Made by a program: the position numbers and the translations under genes. A stretch of 64,000 nt of DNA from Escallonia rubra (taxonomy: Eukaryota; Streptophyta; Magnoliopsida; Escalloniales; Escalloniaceae). How positions within the stretch are numbered: position 1 is the first letter of the stretch; every line of letters starts with the position of its first letter. Shown here one piece after another: positions 33,641-46,335 of the stretch. The notes under the pieces are model-generated. The model saw only the letters and a program-made list of their open reading frames with translations. It ran no database searches and had not been told where the DNA came from. The DNA lies in contig JAVXUO010003148.1 in NCBI GenBank assembly GCA_033065855.1, positions 124,001-188,000 of the forward strand. The letters run 5' to 3'.

Positions 33641-35061
33641 TCATTTGCACATAAAACCTATAGTATAAGGATTTGTGCGTATTTCGCCTTAAATATTTCA
33701 ATTTTTGTTTAATTAACCTCTTTGTTTATAAATCTATGCTCAATTTAACAATTGATAGGCTGATGTCTAATTTCTTGAATATGCCCGTCAATTTTTCAGG
33801 GACAACATTGTAACTTCATACAATATGACACATTGGCAGCCACATTAGCGTTCATATGGACGTTGAATGTCTCTTGGAGTTACCAAAACTATCTGCTACA
33901 CTCTCTTTCAAATTCCTAAACCCGAATGCGAAACGACGAACTCACATCGTCGCCATCTCTAGAAGACGATCCATTGCAACAGATTGAAGCATTACAACGG
34001 CGATCAGTGGAGCTCAGCAATGGTATTCTTTGACATCGGGGATCTGGCTTACAACGACGATCGGTAGACACCTCTATACGGTATGTAATATATGGATTAA
34101 AGTTAGATTTTCATTTCTAGGGTTACAAAATCAAGGTTTTTTTAACAATATATTATGTATAAGAGTTTTAGGGTTTTCGAGTGCCATGTTGTTTTGGTGG
34201 GTAGCGATGCATGGGAGCGATTTAATATTCATGTGTACAAACTATGAATAATAGTGTTTAATTGCATGGGTAAATTTTTATTCTGCCGTACGTGATTAAA
34301 CAATGAGTATTCAGGTATATGTTTGTTTGTTTGTTTACTCTGCTGAAAGAGTTCGTTTGCTTTGTTTACCTAGAGATTAACACATTTCATCTATTTTACA
34401 TGTTTTAAAAGTAGATTATTTTTGTATTATTGTAGCTCCCACAGATGGGTTGTTAACTGTGAAACTGTACCATGGTACGATGGATTTATGTCCACTGTTT
34501 GGAAGAAGAGATATATGGGAGGCAGGGTTACCTATATAGACAATGTTGATCAAGATAAGATGGGGTTATGTTTGTTAGATAGGATGAAGGATAGGTTAGG
34601 ATAAGCATATTACGTAGGGTTTTTATACTTAACCCCGGGAATGAGTATGGAGTAAGGTTTAGTGCACTTAAGTTGTGATTTGGATGTTATGTAGTATATG
34701 TCACATGCTGCCTATTGATAACAGAATCTTATAGTTGTTTCTTGTATAACCTACAATACCTTTTGCTTTACCAGCACCTTTACAGCCAAATGTGGCAGAG
34801 GCAGAGGTGGTTGACCATAACGAGGTTGATGTGGTTAACCACAATGAGGCTAATATGGTTGACATGGATGACCCTGAAGAAGAGGAAGGTGCTAATGTAG
34901 AGCCTATAGTAATAGATGTTCAGGTTAAGTCAGTAGTAGAAGGTGGTAATGAAGACTCAAGGAATGTAAAAGACATAGATTTTGAGTTTTGTGACAGTGA
35001 CTTTGAAATGAATGAAGAAGATGAAGAGCAATTGTTTGACAATAATGTTAATGAAGTTTGA
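33641..35061 (+). mobile_element. MULE transposase N-terminal relic, copy A
   Basis: A second, forward-strand Mutator-like element. A start-like exon at about 34020-34080 (MVFFDIGDLAYNDD) ends at a GTATGT donor. The next exon begins at about 34436 after TATTGTAG with PTDGLLTVKLYHG. After a frame change it continues MGGRVTYIDNVDQDKMGLCL and LDRMKDRLG, the PB1-like domain of MULE transposases. An acidic linker follows at 34792-35061 (DDPEEEEGAN, FEMNEEDEEQLFDNN). DNA-binding and catalytic domains are missing. The AT-rich sequence from about 33641 (TTGCACATAAAACC) resembles a MULE terminal region but no partner is visible. Confidence 0.5.
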
Positions 35062-35972
35062 AATTAGGCAAGGGGGCAAAAATGACCCAAACATTTCATA
35101 ATCTATTTATATCTATGCAATATGATTTTTCTAATTTACACTTCAGGCATTAGACTCTTCCTATTTACTGCTACACCTTTGGATTTAGGCATTAACTATT
35201 ATATAAAGTGAAATGGTTTGGATATTACCCTGATTTTCTCTGCTTTCTCTTTACATATGGCTTGCCTTACCTATTCTTCAGATGGTGAGTGTCCTCATCA
35301 ACGAGTTGACTTGCTTATTCTTCAGACGGTGAGTGCCTATATTTTAGTCAGCGTTGGATTTTTTACACGCCTCCTATGCTCGAAGACAGGGTGTGGCACG
35401 GAACCACCAGTATGAGAGGCACTGTTGTTGCGTGCATTCTTGCCTTGCTTAGATTTGTGTTCCCATTCTTCCATTTATCCACAAATGAGGCCTAAATGGC
35501 AAGGGTTAGCCACTGAGGAGGGTGAGCTTTCCACATCTTCAAATCAGGTCCTTGTCCACAACTTTTTGGCGCATGTGCCCTCGCTGCACAGAACCACATG
35601 CGATAATTTTGTTTTACGTGCTAGAAGAAAGTTCTCTTACCCTCTGCCAAGTCCAAAAATATAAAAGAATCCTGCCACAATGCATGTTGCAAAGTGAGAC
35701 TTATCATGAATATAATTAAGTTATTAGTCTTATATATCAAAGATATCAACTCAGCTAACAAGGAACCTATTCCAAATCTACTTTTTAAAACTGTTTCGTC
35801 CCTCCAATCAGACCACACAGACCAAGGTTCTCTAATGCATGACTTCACAATACCACTTATTATTGTCCTTACTTTGTCATTTTCGATGCTATATGATTAC
35901 ATACATAAATATCAGTAAGAGAGCTAGAAAACAATAGAACTTGGTAAGCAATCATAAACAAATAATATCAAC
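35062..35972. other. Intergenic DNA with nothing recognised
   Basis: Contains scattered short reading frames with no domain I recognise. The right limit of segment A should lie in or near here, but copy B leaves the window before the corresponding point, so it cannot be located. Confidence 0.5.
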
Positions 35973-35983
35973 TACTATTGAAC

Positions 35984-36105
35984 AACCCCAAGGGGTGGTG
36001 GAGTGGCAAATGGCCTTAAGGAATCACCTTAAGGTTCCGAGTTCGAATCTCCATACCGACGGGTCATATGAATTGCAGTTCTGAATATTCCACAAAAAAA
36101 AAAAT
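35984..36105 (+). mobile_element. tRNA-derived SINE with target duplications
   Basis: A 122-bp element with pol III-type internal promoter: A-box-like GGTGGAGTGGCAAATGG near the start and a B box in GGTTCCGAGTTCGAATCTC. It ends in a poly-A tail. It is flanked by a perfect 11-bp direct repeat TACTATTGAAC at 35973-35983 and 36106-36116, which shows retroposition. Length and clean duplication suggest a fairly young insertion. Not a functional tRNA gene: no acceptor-stem pairing. Confidence 0.5.
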
Positions 36106-36149
36106 TACTATTGAACTAATATAGCATAAGCAAATAATATCAAATACTA

Positions 36150-37530
36150 CTAAGTAGGCATGTACTTTCCATCAACAATCTCCACTTTTCCTTCGTGTTG
36201 ACCTGCGGAGCCGTAAATGTAATAGAAAATTAATGCAATATTGATAAACAAACAAGGGGCAAAGGAAGAAATGTAATAAGTTATAGTTATACCACTTGCA
36301 CTTATAGATGCAACTAATGACGCTCCAGACTGCGTAACGCTAAGGTTAACTGGGTTAATGTTTCCTCTGCTGCACTTCCCAAGCAATGAATCATTACCCC
36401 ATAGATGAACTTCCAAGTATATATCACCACACGTCAAAGATAAACCAAGCGAATTTAGCCACGCCAAGTTCCTTGCAGGAGGTGTCTTCGTAATCCCCTC
36501 CAGAACAAAAGTAAAGCGAAACAAATTTATCAGTTTCACCTTCAACAAACAGCACCCCCTACCCCCGGTTAATACCCAAGAAAGGCCACCCACAGTCGCC
36601 ACCAAACTAATAGCACCCAATGCTTGACTTTTAAATTCTGACCAGCACATGCCGAACAAATTTGGGAATGTTCAAACCCAAGCAAAATCAAATCAAAAGC
36701 ATGACTTTGTTACTTTTAAAATCGTAAAACGAATTTAGGTTTTGAATCGCTTGGTTGGCTGGGAAAAAGCATGACTTCGTTACTTTTAAACTCATTGGCC
36801 GACTGAATACCCTTTGGGCTAAGATTATAGTTCGGAAGTACCTAAGAACTCTGAACAACCCAAAAAGAAAAACTAATCCCAAATTAGGCCGGCATGTTTA
36901 ATGGTGTCTAATGCGCCATTTACAGTGATAATTGCATGAATTTTCAAGTTTGATGAATGGATTGAATCTAGATCGCAACAGACAGAACTAAAAGGACCCT
37001 AACCAAGATCTATGTATCCTAAGAGATAATATCTTTTAGTCTTAGTATTCTTAATCCATTCCACATTAATCTTTTAGTCTTTTCACTCTGATGATCTTGG
37101 TCTATTCAACTAGTATAGATCGTCGAAGACGCCACTAGAAATTGCTTGAACAATTGGCCCCATCAGGCTAAGGACATGCGCACTAATTAAATACTCCTCC
37201 CGTCTCAATTTAATTGTTCTATTTTAACTTAACGTGTATATTAAGGATATAAATTATATATTATGTATATTTTTTTTTTAGAGAGAGAGAAAGGAATTAA
37301 GTCTGGAGAAAGAAAATAAGTTGGTAGATGGTTAAATATGAAGAGAAAAATATAATAAAAAATATAAAAAGGTAAACATGAAAGAAAAGACATACATAAT
37401 CTTTTCCAATCTAAAAAATAAGTAATATTTTAAAACAGCGTAAAAAAACTAATCAATTAAAGTGGGATAGAGGAGAGATAAATTATTGGGAGCAAACCGA
37501 AGCACGTGACTAGTACAAAATAAAATTGTG
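36150..37530. repeat. AKR upstream block, second copy
   Basis: Matches 10533-11760 and 38060-39500. On the minus strand an uninterrupted frame runs from 36659 to 36150 (170 codons with stop; FVLEGITKTPPARNLAWLNS, GDIYLEVHLWGNDSLLGKC, NPVNLSVTQSGASLV); the other two copies are disrupted there. A CTCCGCAG acceptor-like site near 36210 suggests the tail GQHEGKVEIVDGKYMPT may be a separate exon. I do not recognise the protein. Possibly a piece of an old gene carried in the block. Confidence 0.5.
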
Positions 37531-37623
37531 ACTATATATATAGTGAAAAGCTATAGTCAAAGAAAAGCTATATATATATATATAGTGAAAAGCTATAGTC
37601 AAAGAAAAGCTATATATATATAG
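37531..37623. repeat. Two-copy tandem repeat
   Basis: TATATAGTGAAAAGCTATAG followed by TCAAAGAAAAGC occurs twice in direct order, separated by a TA run. It joins the upstream block to a CACTA fragment. Confidence 0.5.
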
Positions 37624-37885
37624 AAAGGTTTTAACGAGTTTGTTACTTTAATCAAAGAAATTTTGCCCGAAAGTGAAAAGCTACCCCCGTCGTACTATGA
37701 CGCGAAGAAGATGATGAGGAAACTTGGGTTGAGCTATGAGCGGATAGGTGCGTGCAATAACGATTGTGTATTGTTCTAGAAAGAGAATACGGACTTGTCA
37801 CGGTGTCTAGTATGTGATCATTCGAGGTACAAACCAAACAAAGGGAAAAAGAAAAACATTGCATGGAAGATATTACAAAATTTTC
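37622..37885 (+). pseudogene. Second fragment of the same CACTA Tnp2 family
   Basis: Nucleotide-level match to about 395-660 of the left-edge Tnp2 relic: both encode GFNEFVT, LPPSYYDAKKMMRKL and the following zinc-like motif region. It has its own stops, for example at 37778-37780 (TAG). Only this segment of the transposase is present; both ends are abrupt. About 170 bp of unassigned sequence follow before the third upstream block. Confidence 0.5.
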
Positions 37886-38059
37886 TGGACACATGCATAA
37901 GATCCGTTACCATCTCAAGTCATGTACCAGTCCTGGTGGACGTCAATGTGTGCATGAAATGTAGAAGTGGCTAAAGATCTAGGTTACTTTAATCGTGCTT
38001 CGTAGCCTTATCGACGTTTACTTAGTGAAAGTCTGTAAGTAGATAGCAAAAGTCATACT

Positions 38060-39596
38060 ACTAATTAAGCATGCACTTTGCATCAACGATCACTACTTCC
38101 TTTGGTTGACCTGCTTGAACTAACATACCCGCGTCGGACCTCGGCCACGGCGAGGACCGGTAAATGTAACAAAAAATTAATGCAGTATTGATAAACAAAA
38201 AAAGGGCAAAAGAAAAAATGTAATAAGGTTATAGCTGTACCACTTACACTTGCAAACGCAACTGATGACGCTAAGGTTAACTGGGTCAAGGGCTGCTCAA
38301 ATTTTTTGATGTTTCCTCTGCCGCACTTTTCAAGCAATGAATAATTACCTCATAGCTGAGCCACACGTCAAAGATAAAACAAGCCAATTTAGCCACGCCA
38401 AGTCCCTTGCAGGAGGTGTCTTCGTAATCCCCTCCAGAACAAAAGTAAAGCAAAACAAATTTATCAGTTTAACCTTCAACAAACAGCTTACAGTCGCCAC
38501 CAAACTAATAGCACCCAATTCTTGACTTTTAAATTCTGACCAGCACATGCCGAACAAATTTGGGAATGTTCAAATTAAACCCAAGCAAAATCAAATCAAA
38601 AGCATGACTTGGTTACTTTTAAAATCATAAAACGAATTTAGGTTTTGAATCGCTTGGTTGGCTGGGAAATTAAAAAGAGGACCTAACCTAAGAAGACGGA
38701 GCAATCTCCCTCAAAATTCAAGACCCCTCTCGTTGGCCGCCTGAATATCCTTTGGGCTAAGATTATAGCTCGGGAGTACCTAAGAACTCCTGAAACAACC
38801 AAAAAGAAAAACTAATCCTATATTTACAGGTATAATTGCATGGATTTTCAAGTCTGATGAATGGATTAAATCTAGATAGCAACAGACAGAACTACAAGGA
38901 CCCTGCCCAAGATCTATGTATCTTAAGAGATAATATCTTTTAATTAAGTGATGCTAGTTAGAGGTGGCGTGCGCACAAGATCTATGTCAGTATCTTAGTA
39001 GTCTTAATCCATTCCACATTAATCTTTTAGATCGTCAAAGACGCCATATATTCCACAAGGATCTATGTCAGTATCTATGTCATCTTGATATATTCCACAA
39101 TGATCTTAGTCTATTCAACTAGTATAGATCGTCAAAGACGCCACTAGAAATTGCTTGAACAACTGGCCCCATCAGGCTAAAGACATTCGCACTAATTAAA
39201 TACTCTTCCCTCAACAATTTAATTGTGCTATTTTAATTTATGTATTTTTAATTTTATTTTTAGAGAGAGAGGGGAATTAAGTCTAGAGAAAGAAAATAAG
39301 TTGGTATATGGTCAAATGTGAAGAGAAAAAAATATATAAAACAGGTAAACATGAAGAAAAAAAAAATACATAATCTTTTCCAATTTAAAAAATAAGTAAT
39401 ATTTTAGAAGAGCGTAAAAAAAACTAATCAATTAAAGTGGGACAGAGGAGAGATAAATTATTGGGAGCAAACCGAAGATAAAATTGTGACAAAGGACATT
39501 GATATCTATGTAATTTATATCTATATCTATATCATGAAAAAAGAAAAAATATAAATTAGTGTAACTATATAATCTATATCTATACACGATGATACT
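38060..39596. repeat. AKR upstream block, third copy (directly 5' of AKR B)
   Basis: Parallels 36150-37530 and 10533-11860 with small insertions and deletions. A TATTCCACAAKGATCT phrase is locally duplicated at about 39050-39110. No intact coding region. In copy B this block runs directly into the AKR promoter with no insertion, so it gives the empty-site sequence for the A-only insert. Confidence 0.5.
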
Positions 39597-39601
39597 CAAT
39601 T

Positions 39602-39708
39602 TAAAGATTTCATATTATTAACTTTATTTTTCACACACGTACCACACACGCAACTCGTTTATGTAATACAATAAATACGTGCAGTTTGTTTAGGCAGTGT
39701 GTGAAGAA
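39602..39708 (+). promoter_or_regulatory. Probable AKR core promoter and 5' leader, copy B
   Basis: Same ACACACGTACCA and CAATAAATA motifs as copy A, with only a couple of base differences. Unlike A, it stays joined to its native upstream DNA. Function inferred from position. Confidence 0.5.
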
Positions 39709-42700
39709 ATGGCATCAGCGAAGAAGGCAGTGCCCAGAAGGAAACTGGGCTCGCAGGGCCTCGACGTCTCAGCAGTAGGGCTGGGATGCATGGGCATGTC
39801 TTGGAACCTCGGCCACCCGAAGCCCGAGCCGGAGATGATCAAGCTCATCCACCACGCCGTCCACACCGGCGTCACCTTCTTCGACACCTCCGATGTTTAC
39901 GGGCCCCACACCAACGAGATCCTCATCGGCAAGGTAGTATTGTGCTGCTCCTTTGACCCACCTTACTTGTGTGTTTTGAAGCTATTTCAGAGATGCACAA
40001 AACTTGAACGCTACAGTGGCTACTTGGGTTGTAGCGACAACTGATGGGTATGGAAATTTATGGGTGAATTGATGTGGGTGCAGGCTTTGAAGGGAGTGAT
40101 GAGGGAGAAAGTTCAGGTGGCCACTAAATTTGGGGGGAGGATGGAAGAGGGAAAGCCGGTGGTGCAGGGAGATCCGGCATATGTGCGGGCCTGCTGTGAG
40201 GCCAGCTTGAAGCGGCTGGAGATCGACTGCATTGATCTCTATTACGTTCATCGCATAGACACTACTGTCCCGATTGAAGTCACGGTTCGTCCCTTCATCT
40301 CTCTTAATTTTTGGCTCTTGTTTTTTTCCTTATTTTATTTTTTTCCTTTTCTTCTCATAGACCAACGTAAAAAGAAATGAATAGGTACATGAGCCCCATT
40401 TAGCCATTTGATCTTCGCTTTATGTAGTTAATTGTTCCTCAAGTGCCGCTGTATTGTCACTTTAGCAACCTTTATGGAGCAGAGGACACTATTCTTATGA
40501 ATTCTTTTTTGACATTTCACAATATAGTAAAATAAATTTTCATGCACCTAGATGATAATGAGACTTGGTGAAGCAACACCTATATGATCATGAGAGTTGT
40601 ACTTTTGCAAAATTTTTATAACAGAACTAGCTAGGGCATAAGTTACGGATTAAAGACGTATCCTTGGGCAAGTCAAGTATAGAAACAACGATAAAGTTGA
40701 ACTCGTAGAAGGGAGACATTGCTTGAACGGAGGGAATATATTTTGACGTCGAGTCAATTTTGCACTTGATGACATCAAATAGAAACAATGATAAAGTTGA
40801 ACTCGTAAAGGGGAGACATCGCTTGAAAGGAAGGACTATATTTTGATGTCAATTCAATTTTGCACTTGATGACATCAAATAAAAGAAACCATAGAACACG
40901 CCATGTTTTGTAAGTGCATCGTGAAATGGGAAAAAGAAAGGCTTGACCAACTTTATTTTGATCACATTTTTGCTACAGTTTTGACATTTGATCGATTGTT
41001 CATGAAAGAAATTACCATGTTAATAGACTAGCAACAGGAGCTTTGCTCTAAAAATGTAGTGCCTCCCTCTGTCTTCTATTTTTTGTCAACTAAGATGATA
41101 TAATTCAAAAATCTGAACCTTAATTTGAAGTTAATAATATTCAGCGAATAAACTATTTGTAAGTGACAAGTCAAAATAAGACAAAAATCATGATTGACTC
41201 AAGGTTTAAATGTTCTGACTTATTCTAAAAGTTTGCAAAAACTTAAGCTCACAACTTACGGACACAAAGGGAGCACTTGCTTTTCTAATTTCGGTGTGGG
41301 CAGTTGTTAGGTTCTTGCCAATGGAACATTATCTAGTGTGTTTGATTTGTATATATTCGTCTAGAGGCAAATGCCTGGTTGTGCTGTTCAAGTATGAAAT
41401 CTTACCTGTTAAGAAGTGTACTTTGAGTGGGACATTTGGATTCATTGCTTCTGCATATATTTTCTTATTGAAGAATAATACTAATGCTCTGCTTAGTCTT
41501 GAGGTTGACTCGCTAGTAGTGATCTATGTAAATGTGGATCCCTGGCGCACACACATATATCCACATACAGGAATCAAAAGGCAGAAATGGGGGTATCCAA
41601 CATAAAGTAATGTGCCGGGGGTAATAACAAAAGGTGCAAGGTTATAATCGGTATTTTGTATGCAAGGTTATAATCGGTATTTTGCAATTTGGTAAAGGGT
41701 TTATATTTTGAATAAGAGAGAGGAGGGCTACTTCCATTGCGTACGCCCAAGTAGGCCAGAAAAGTGAACTAAGTAAAGTAACAAGGGTATGTATGTTTGG
41801 GATTTGTCAATTTCCGCATTCCCTTGTGAAATCAAATACCATTATGATCTCTTGCTTAAGGTATGAAGTTTGAGTTATTAGTACATATATCTCCCTTCTG
41901 GCTGTTTACTTTTAGATGCATTGCATTTGAGGATAATGTTATTTAACGTTGACTCATTCGATGATTAATGTGGTTTTGATAATATCCATGCTTAGCATTT
42001 TCTATATGTTATCCACCAGACTCTTTGACTCAGAATCTATATTAGATGAGCTCAGAACGAGTGTCCAGGCTGAATAAGTGTCCAAGTGTCAGATTGTCTA
42101 ATTTTCATAGCACAAGACATGGGTACGCGACAAATTATGAATATATATTAGCACTTTTTAATTTCAGTATTTCCCAAGGTGAAATGGATGTTATGTGATG
42201 CATATAGTTTTATTGAGCACTTGTCTCATCTTGAAGTAGTACAAAATTTAAAGAGACACTATAAGATAGTGATCATAGTGGCATAATTCTATGAGAAGTG
42301 TTGGATGCAAATCTCATACTCACGTCCAAGTGTCGAGTATCTGACATGGGTACCTCAGATATTTTGAAAGGTCCATGTAACATAACACATAATTAATCTC
42401 TCTCTTGACCTGTTAAGGTACCTAAAGATGCATTACTGTACAATCTTCAGCTCTCAGTAGTTCAGAATTTTATGTCCTTAGTAAGTTGCTCGGACAGAAT
42501 AATGTCATGAAACTCTTAAGAATTCAGTATCAAATGCGCCACCTTCCGGGTCTGCATTTTGTTTTTGGTTAACTTCAGCAAGTTTATTTTCTAAAAGTCA
42601 GTTGCATTTTCTGTTTTTGTCTAGATGGGAGAACTGAAGAAACTGGTTGAAGAGGGAAAAATAAAGTATATAGGTCTGTCTGAGGCTTCACCTGATACAA

Positions 42701-45506
42701 TCAGAAGGGCTCACGCCGTTCACCCGATAACAGCTGTACAGCTGGAGTGGTGCTTGTGGACTAGGGAATCCGAGGAGGAAGTAATTCCTACTTGCAGGTG
42801 AGGGATCTCTTGTACTCGCAATTGTAGCTGGTTTTTTGAAGGAGAAATAAGTGACAATTTTAATTCTAATACCCCTTGTGTTATTATTAATTTATTTTTT
42901 CCAGAGCGCTTGGCATTGGAATTGTTCCATACAGTCCTCTAGGAAGGGGATTCTTTGCTGTAGGTCAAAAAGTGGCTGAGAGCTTGACGGAAAACGACTT
43001 ACGAAGGGTTTGTGCTTCTAAAAACTCTCTGCTGATGACAAATAATGGGTCAATTAGATGTTTTATGAGCATGGAAATTAATGCATAAAGCAACTAGTTT
43101 TTCATGGCCATTAAACATCTATTTGTCCCATTTTATACTATGTTCAACTAAGCTGCTCACTGAAACACTTATGACTCAGGATTCAATTTCATACTCCCTC
43201 CGTTCACCAAAAGCATGTTGTCCTTTGCTGTCCACTTTGAAATAACAAGCATATATGTTTTCATTCATCAATCTAGAACCGCTTTTTACGCATCAAGTGC
43301 TGCTAGCTATACGAAATAGATTGCACCACACATATATAATGGGGGTGGTATTTAATTGTAGTGATGTGGCTTTTCCAATCCTGTGTGCTATGTGAGAAAC
43401 AAGCATACTGAGCTCACATTTTTCTCATATGTCAATGTCTGTCGGAGCGGGAGAGAGGACGGAAAGCGAGGGGCTGTGGGTGGGTGGAGAACTCAGCACT
43501 ATATATCAGTTAGTTGGACAAAAGTCTTCTGAACATTTCAATGCATGTTTAGTAATTGTTAGGGTTAAATATCCGATAATACCCTGAAAGTACCCCGAAA
43601 TCTCACTTGAGGGTTCAAATGTTTATTTTTTTTACACAAAAGGGCCTATGGTTTTAAATTCTCAATAAATAAGGATTTTCGTTCAAATTCTCTAACTTTG
43701 GAACAAATCCGTAAGGGTCAAAATCGGTACTCTTTTCACCCACTTGTGAGATTTTGAATAAATTTTTTTATATCTAAATTCATCTTCTTTACATATCTAA
43801 AATTTTCACTCATCTCTGCTAAAACTCATCCTCTTGATTAAACCTTCCACTAAAAGGTCTGACAATTCTCCTCTCTCTCCCCCTACCTTACTGACGCACA
43901 AATGGCCGTCATGACACAACAAGCCACCGCCCCCTTCCGCCGATTCGACGCGCCGACGATGACTCCGACTACCGGTACCGCACCAACGCCGTCGCTACCA
44001 GGAAGAGCGGCCATGATTGCTTCGCCAACCCCTTCACCGGGGTCCACAAGAAGATCATGAAGGAGTGGCAAATCTTTAGAGACCACCTCCCTGACACGAT
44101 CTACGTGCGCGTGTACAAGCAGCGCATCGACCTCCTCCGTGCCGCAATCGTCGGCCCATCTGGCATGCCGTACAAAAATGGGCTTTTCTTCTTTGGCCTC
44201 GCTTTCCAGCCCAACTACCTGGCCCGACACTCGCTGGTCCATTACCGCTCATTCGGGTTTCGCCTCAACCCGAATTTGTACGAAACCAGGTTCGTCTCCC
44301 TTAGCCTGCTCAACACGTGGGTCGGTAAAAAGAGCAAGAAATGGAAACCGGTCGAATCCACGGTGCTCCAAGTCCTTTGACCCAAAAATAGGGTTAGCAA
44401 TTGTGGGTGTGGGTGTTCCGGGTTGTCAATGCTAAAGAAGGGGGGTTAGCATTGGTGGGTGGGCCTTGGGCATGGGTTGATGATGGTGGTGATTAGTGAT
44501 CGATCGATGGTGGTGTGGCCGATCTGGTGGTGGTTTTAGGTGGACGATGTTGGCTCCGGCGGCGCCGTGATGAGACTGACGTTGGTGGTGATTGTCAATT
44601 GACGGCAGCAGCGACATGGTGGTGATTCAGCAGTGGTGATGCCAATCTAGTGTAGGCCCGACGTGTATTTCAGCCGGCGAATTTGGTGTCTCTGTGTATT
44701 TTTGTCGTTGGTCGGGCTTGGGTAAGGGGTGGGTGGGTGGGGTAGGGAGGGGTGGGTGGGTGAGGAGGTGGGTGGGTCTGTAAGAAGAAGAAAATGTGAA
44801 AATTTGAAAAAAGATAAAAAGAAAAAAAATTAACCTATTCGGACAATTTTGCCCCTAACAGTTTTTGCTAGATTGTTAAGAATTTAGACATAAATCCTTA
44901 CTTATTACAAATTTGAAATTACAGACTCCTATATGTAAAAAATAAATTTTTAGACCCTTAGGTTAGACTTCGGGATACTTTCAGAGTACTAACGTGTATT
45001 TAACCCTTATTGTTACACAAAATTTCCTAGTTTCAAGAGTCAGATTTAAAATCAGTTTGAAGCCTAGGCTTCATTAATGCATCAGTGTGAGATTGGGCAA
45101 CAACCTGATGCCTATACTTCAGAGCTTTGGTTTTTTATGCTGAAAATTGTATTTTTTAACCTTCTAGACTCTGCCAAAATTTCAAGGCGAGAATTTGGAG
45201 CATAACAAAACTGCGTACGAGCGGGTTAAGGAAATGGCCGAGAAGATAGGATGCACCCCATCACAGCTAGCGTTGGCATGGGTCCTTCACCAAGGAAACG
45301 ACGCGGTTCCCATTCCCGGCACTACTAAGATAGAAAATTTCAACGAGAACATTGGAGCTGTGTCCGTGAGCTTGACCCCCCAGGAGATGGCTGAGCTCGA
45401 GAAAATTGCTTCACTGATCAAGGGTGAGAGAATTTCGGAGGTTCACATGAAACATAGCTGGAAGTATGCAAACACTCCACCCTTGTCCTCGTGGAAAGCT
45501 TCATAA
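39709..45506 (+). CDS. Aldo-keto reductase (AKR13-type, auxin-induced PCNT115-like), copy B
   Basis: Same architecture as copy A: exons 39709-39933, 40084-40284, 42625-42797, 42905-43007, 45168-45506, all in frame, GT-AG, 346 residues. Catalytic Asp59, Tyr64, Lys90 and His131 and the [12 protein letters not shown] cofactor motif are intact. Differences from A include S33N, T50A, D52H, S53T and L58F in exon 1; I81M, V93G, V95M, D97E, L100P, G101V, A109V and F124C in exon 2; K261I, T278N, V296I, Y323I, A326V and A327H in exon 5; plus two in exon 4 (Phe to Tyr and Pro to Gln). Exon 3 protein is identical. Tyr in [10 protein letters not shown] and Asn in HQGND are the residues I would expect from the family, so B looks closer to ancestral at those sites. 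Likely a functional NADPH-dependent reductase; substrate unknown. Confidence 0.5.
43562..45006 (+). mobile_element. Pack-MULE in AKR intron 4, copy B
   Basis: Ends GGGTTAAAT on both sides (perfect for nine bases here), flanked by TAATTGTTA (43553-43561) and TTATTGTTA (45007-45015). It is 48 bp longer than in copy A because it keeps E2 sequence lost from A, among other small differences. Same intron position as A, so one insertion event before duplication. Confidence 0.5.
43902..44380 (+). pseudogene. Captured ubiquitin-conjugating enzyme (E2) fragment, copy B
   Basis: Keeps the stretch [20 protein letters not shown] that copy A lost, which strengthens the E2 assignment (family pattern RVYESRMDLLRAAIIGPxGTPY). 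An 11-base difference from A near 43950 throws the N-terminal part out of frame; from 44057 the frame is open to the stop at 44378-44380. The catalytic cysteine position is again serine (VSLSLL), so the loss predates the segmental duplication, or the capture was already from a decayed copy. Confidence 0.5.
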
Positions 45507-45670
45507 ATAGGGCTGCGCTTCACAAGTCGTCCTGCAAATAATACTGCCTGGGAGTTTCTTATCAATGCTTGGTTTCTAAGCTATATCATATGTATGTACT
45601 ATGCCTGGGAGTTTCTTATCCATGCTTGGTTTCTAAGTTATATATCCTGTGACTCATCCTCGGAGATTTA

Positions 45671-45676
45671 AATAAA
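45671..45676 (+). terminator. Likely poly(A) signal of AKR copy B
   Basis: AATAAA 165 nt after the stop, at the same place as in copy A, in the same duplicated GCCTGGGAGTTTCTTATC context. Confidence 0.5.
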
Positions 45677-45781
45677 AGCATGACCTTTGGTTTCTAGTCA
45701 GAAGCAAATGAACAGATTAGTCTTGGTTAACTTGATTAACTTGTATTGTGGTCGTACATGCAAATTTTGGTAAGTCACATG

Positions 45782-45784
<3 letters not shown>

Positions 45785-45825
<41 letters not shown>

Positions 45826-46335
45826 GAGCCGATCCACACCCACCGGGCACCATAAATCTGGCCCTCCACGTGTACTAGTGAATCGCCCAGATCCGTTTTT
45901 TTTTTTTTTTTTAAAAAGTTGCAACCGTCACTCATTAAAGCAGTTGCAAAAATCCCAAAAAATGCCCATGGTAGGAGAAAAAACCCCAACCGCTAGTCTT
46001 TGTAGCGGTTGGGGGCCCACCAATTTTGCCCCAACCGCTACAAAGTGTAGCAATTTGAGTCATACCTAACCGCTACACTTAGTGGCGGTTGGTATGATTG
46101 CAATTTTTTTTTCCAGCCTTGTTTCGTGAGATTGCAAATTTTTTTTTTCAGCCTTGTTTCGTGAGCTCATAAAAAAACAAAGTCACTCCCAGCCGCTACT
46201 AAGTGTGGCGGTTGGTTTGATTTTTTTTCAGCCTTGTCATATCATCATAACTTGTCATTGTCATATCATCATACTAGTCATATCATCGTGGCCCCACCCC
46301 AACCGCTACATTTAGTAACGGTTGGCATCCTTCAT
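45785..46335. repeat. (TA)n plus palindrome-rich repeat, copy B
   Basis: Counterpart of 19513-20062. The TA run is longer here (39 bp against 27), and CAACCGCTAC/GTAGCGGTTG motifs are conserved. No gene. Confidence 0.5.

Noticed and set aside
35984-36060. tRNA gene
   Set aside because: B box is present but acceptor and D stems do not pair, and a poly-A tail plus target duplications identify a SINE.
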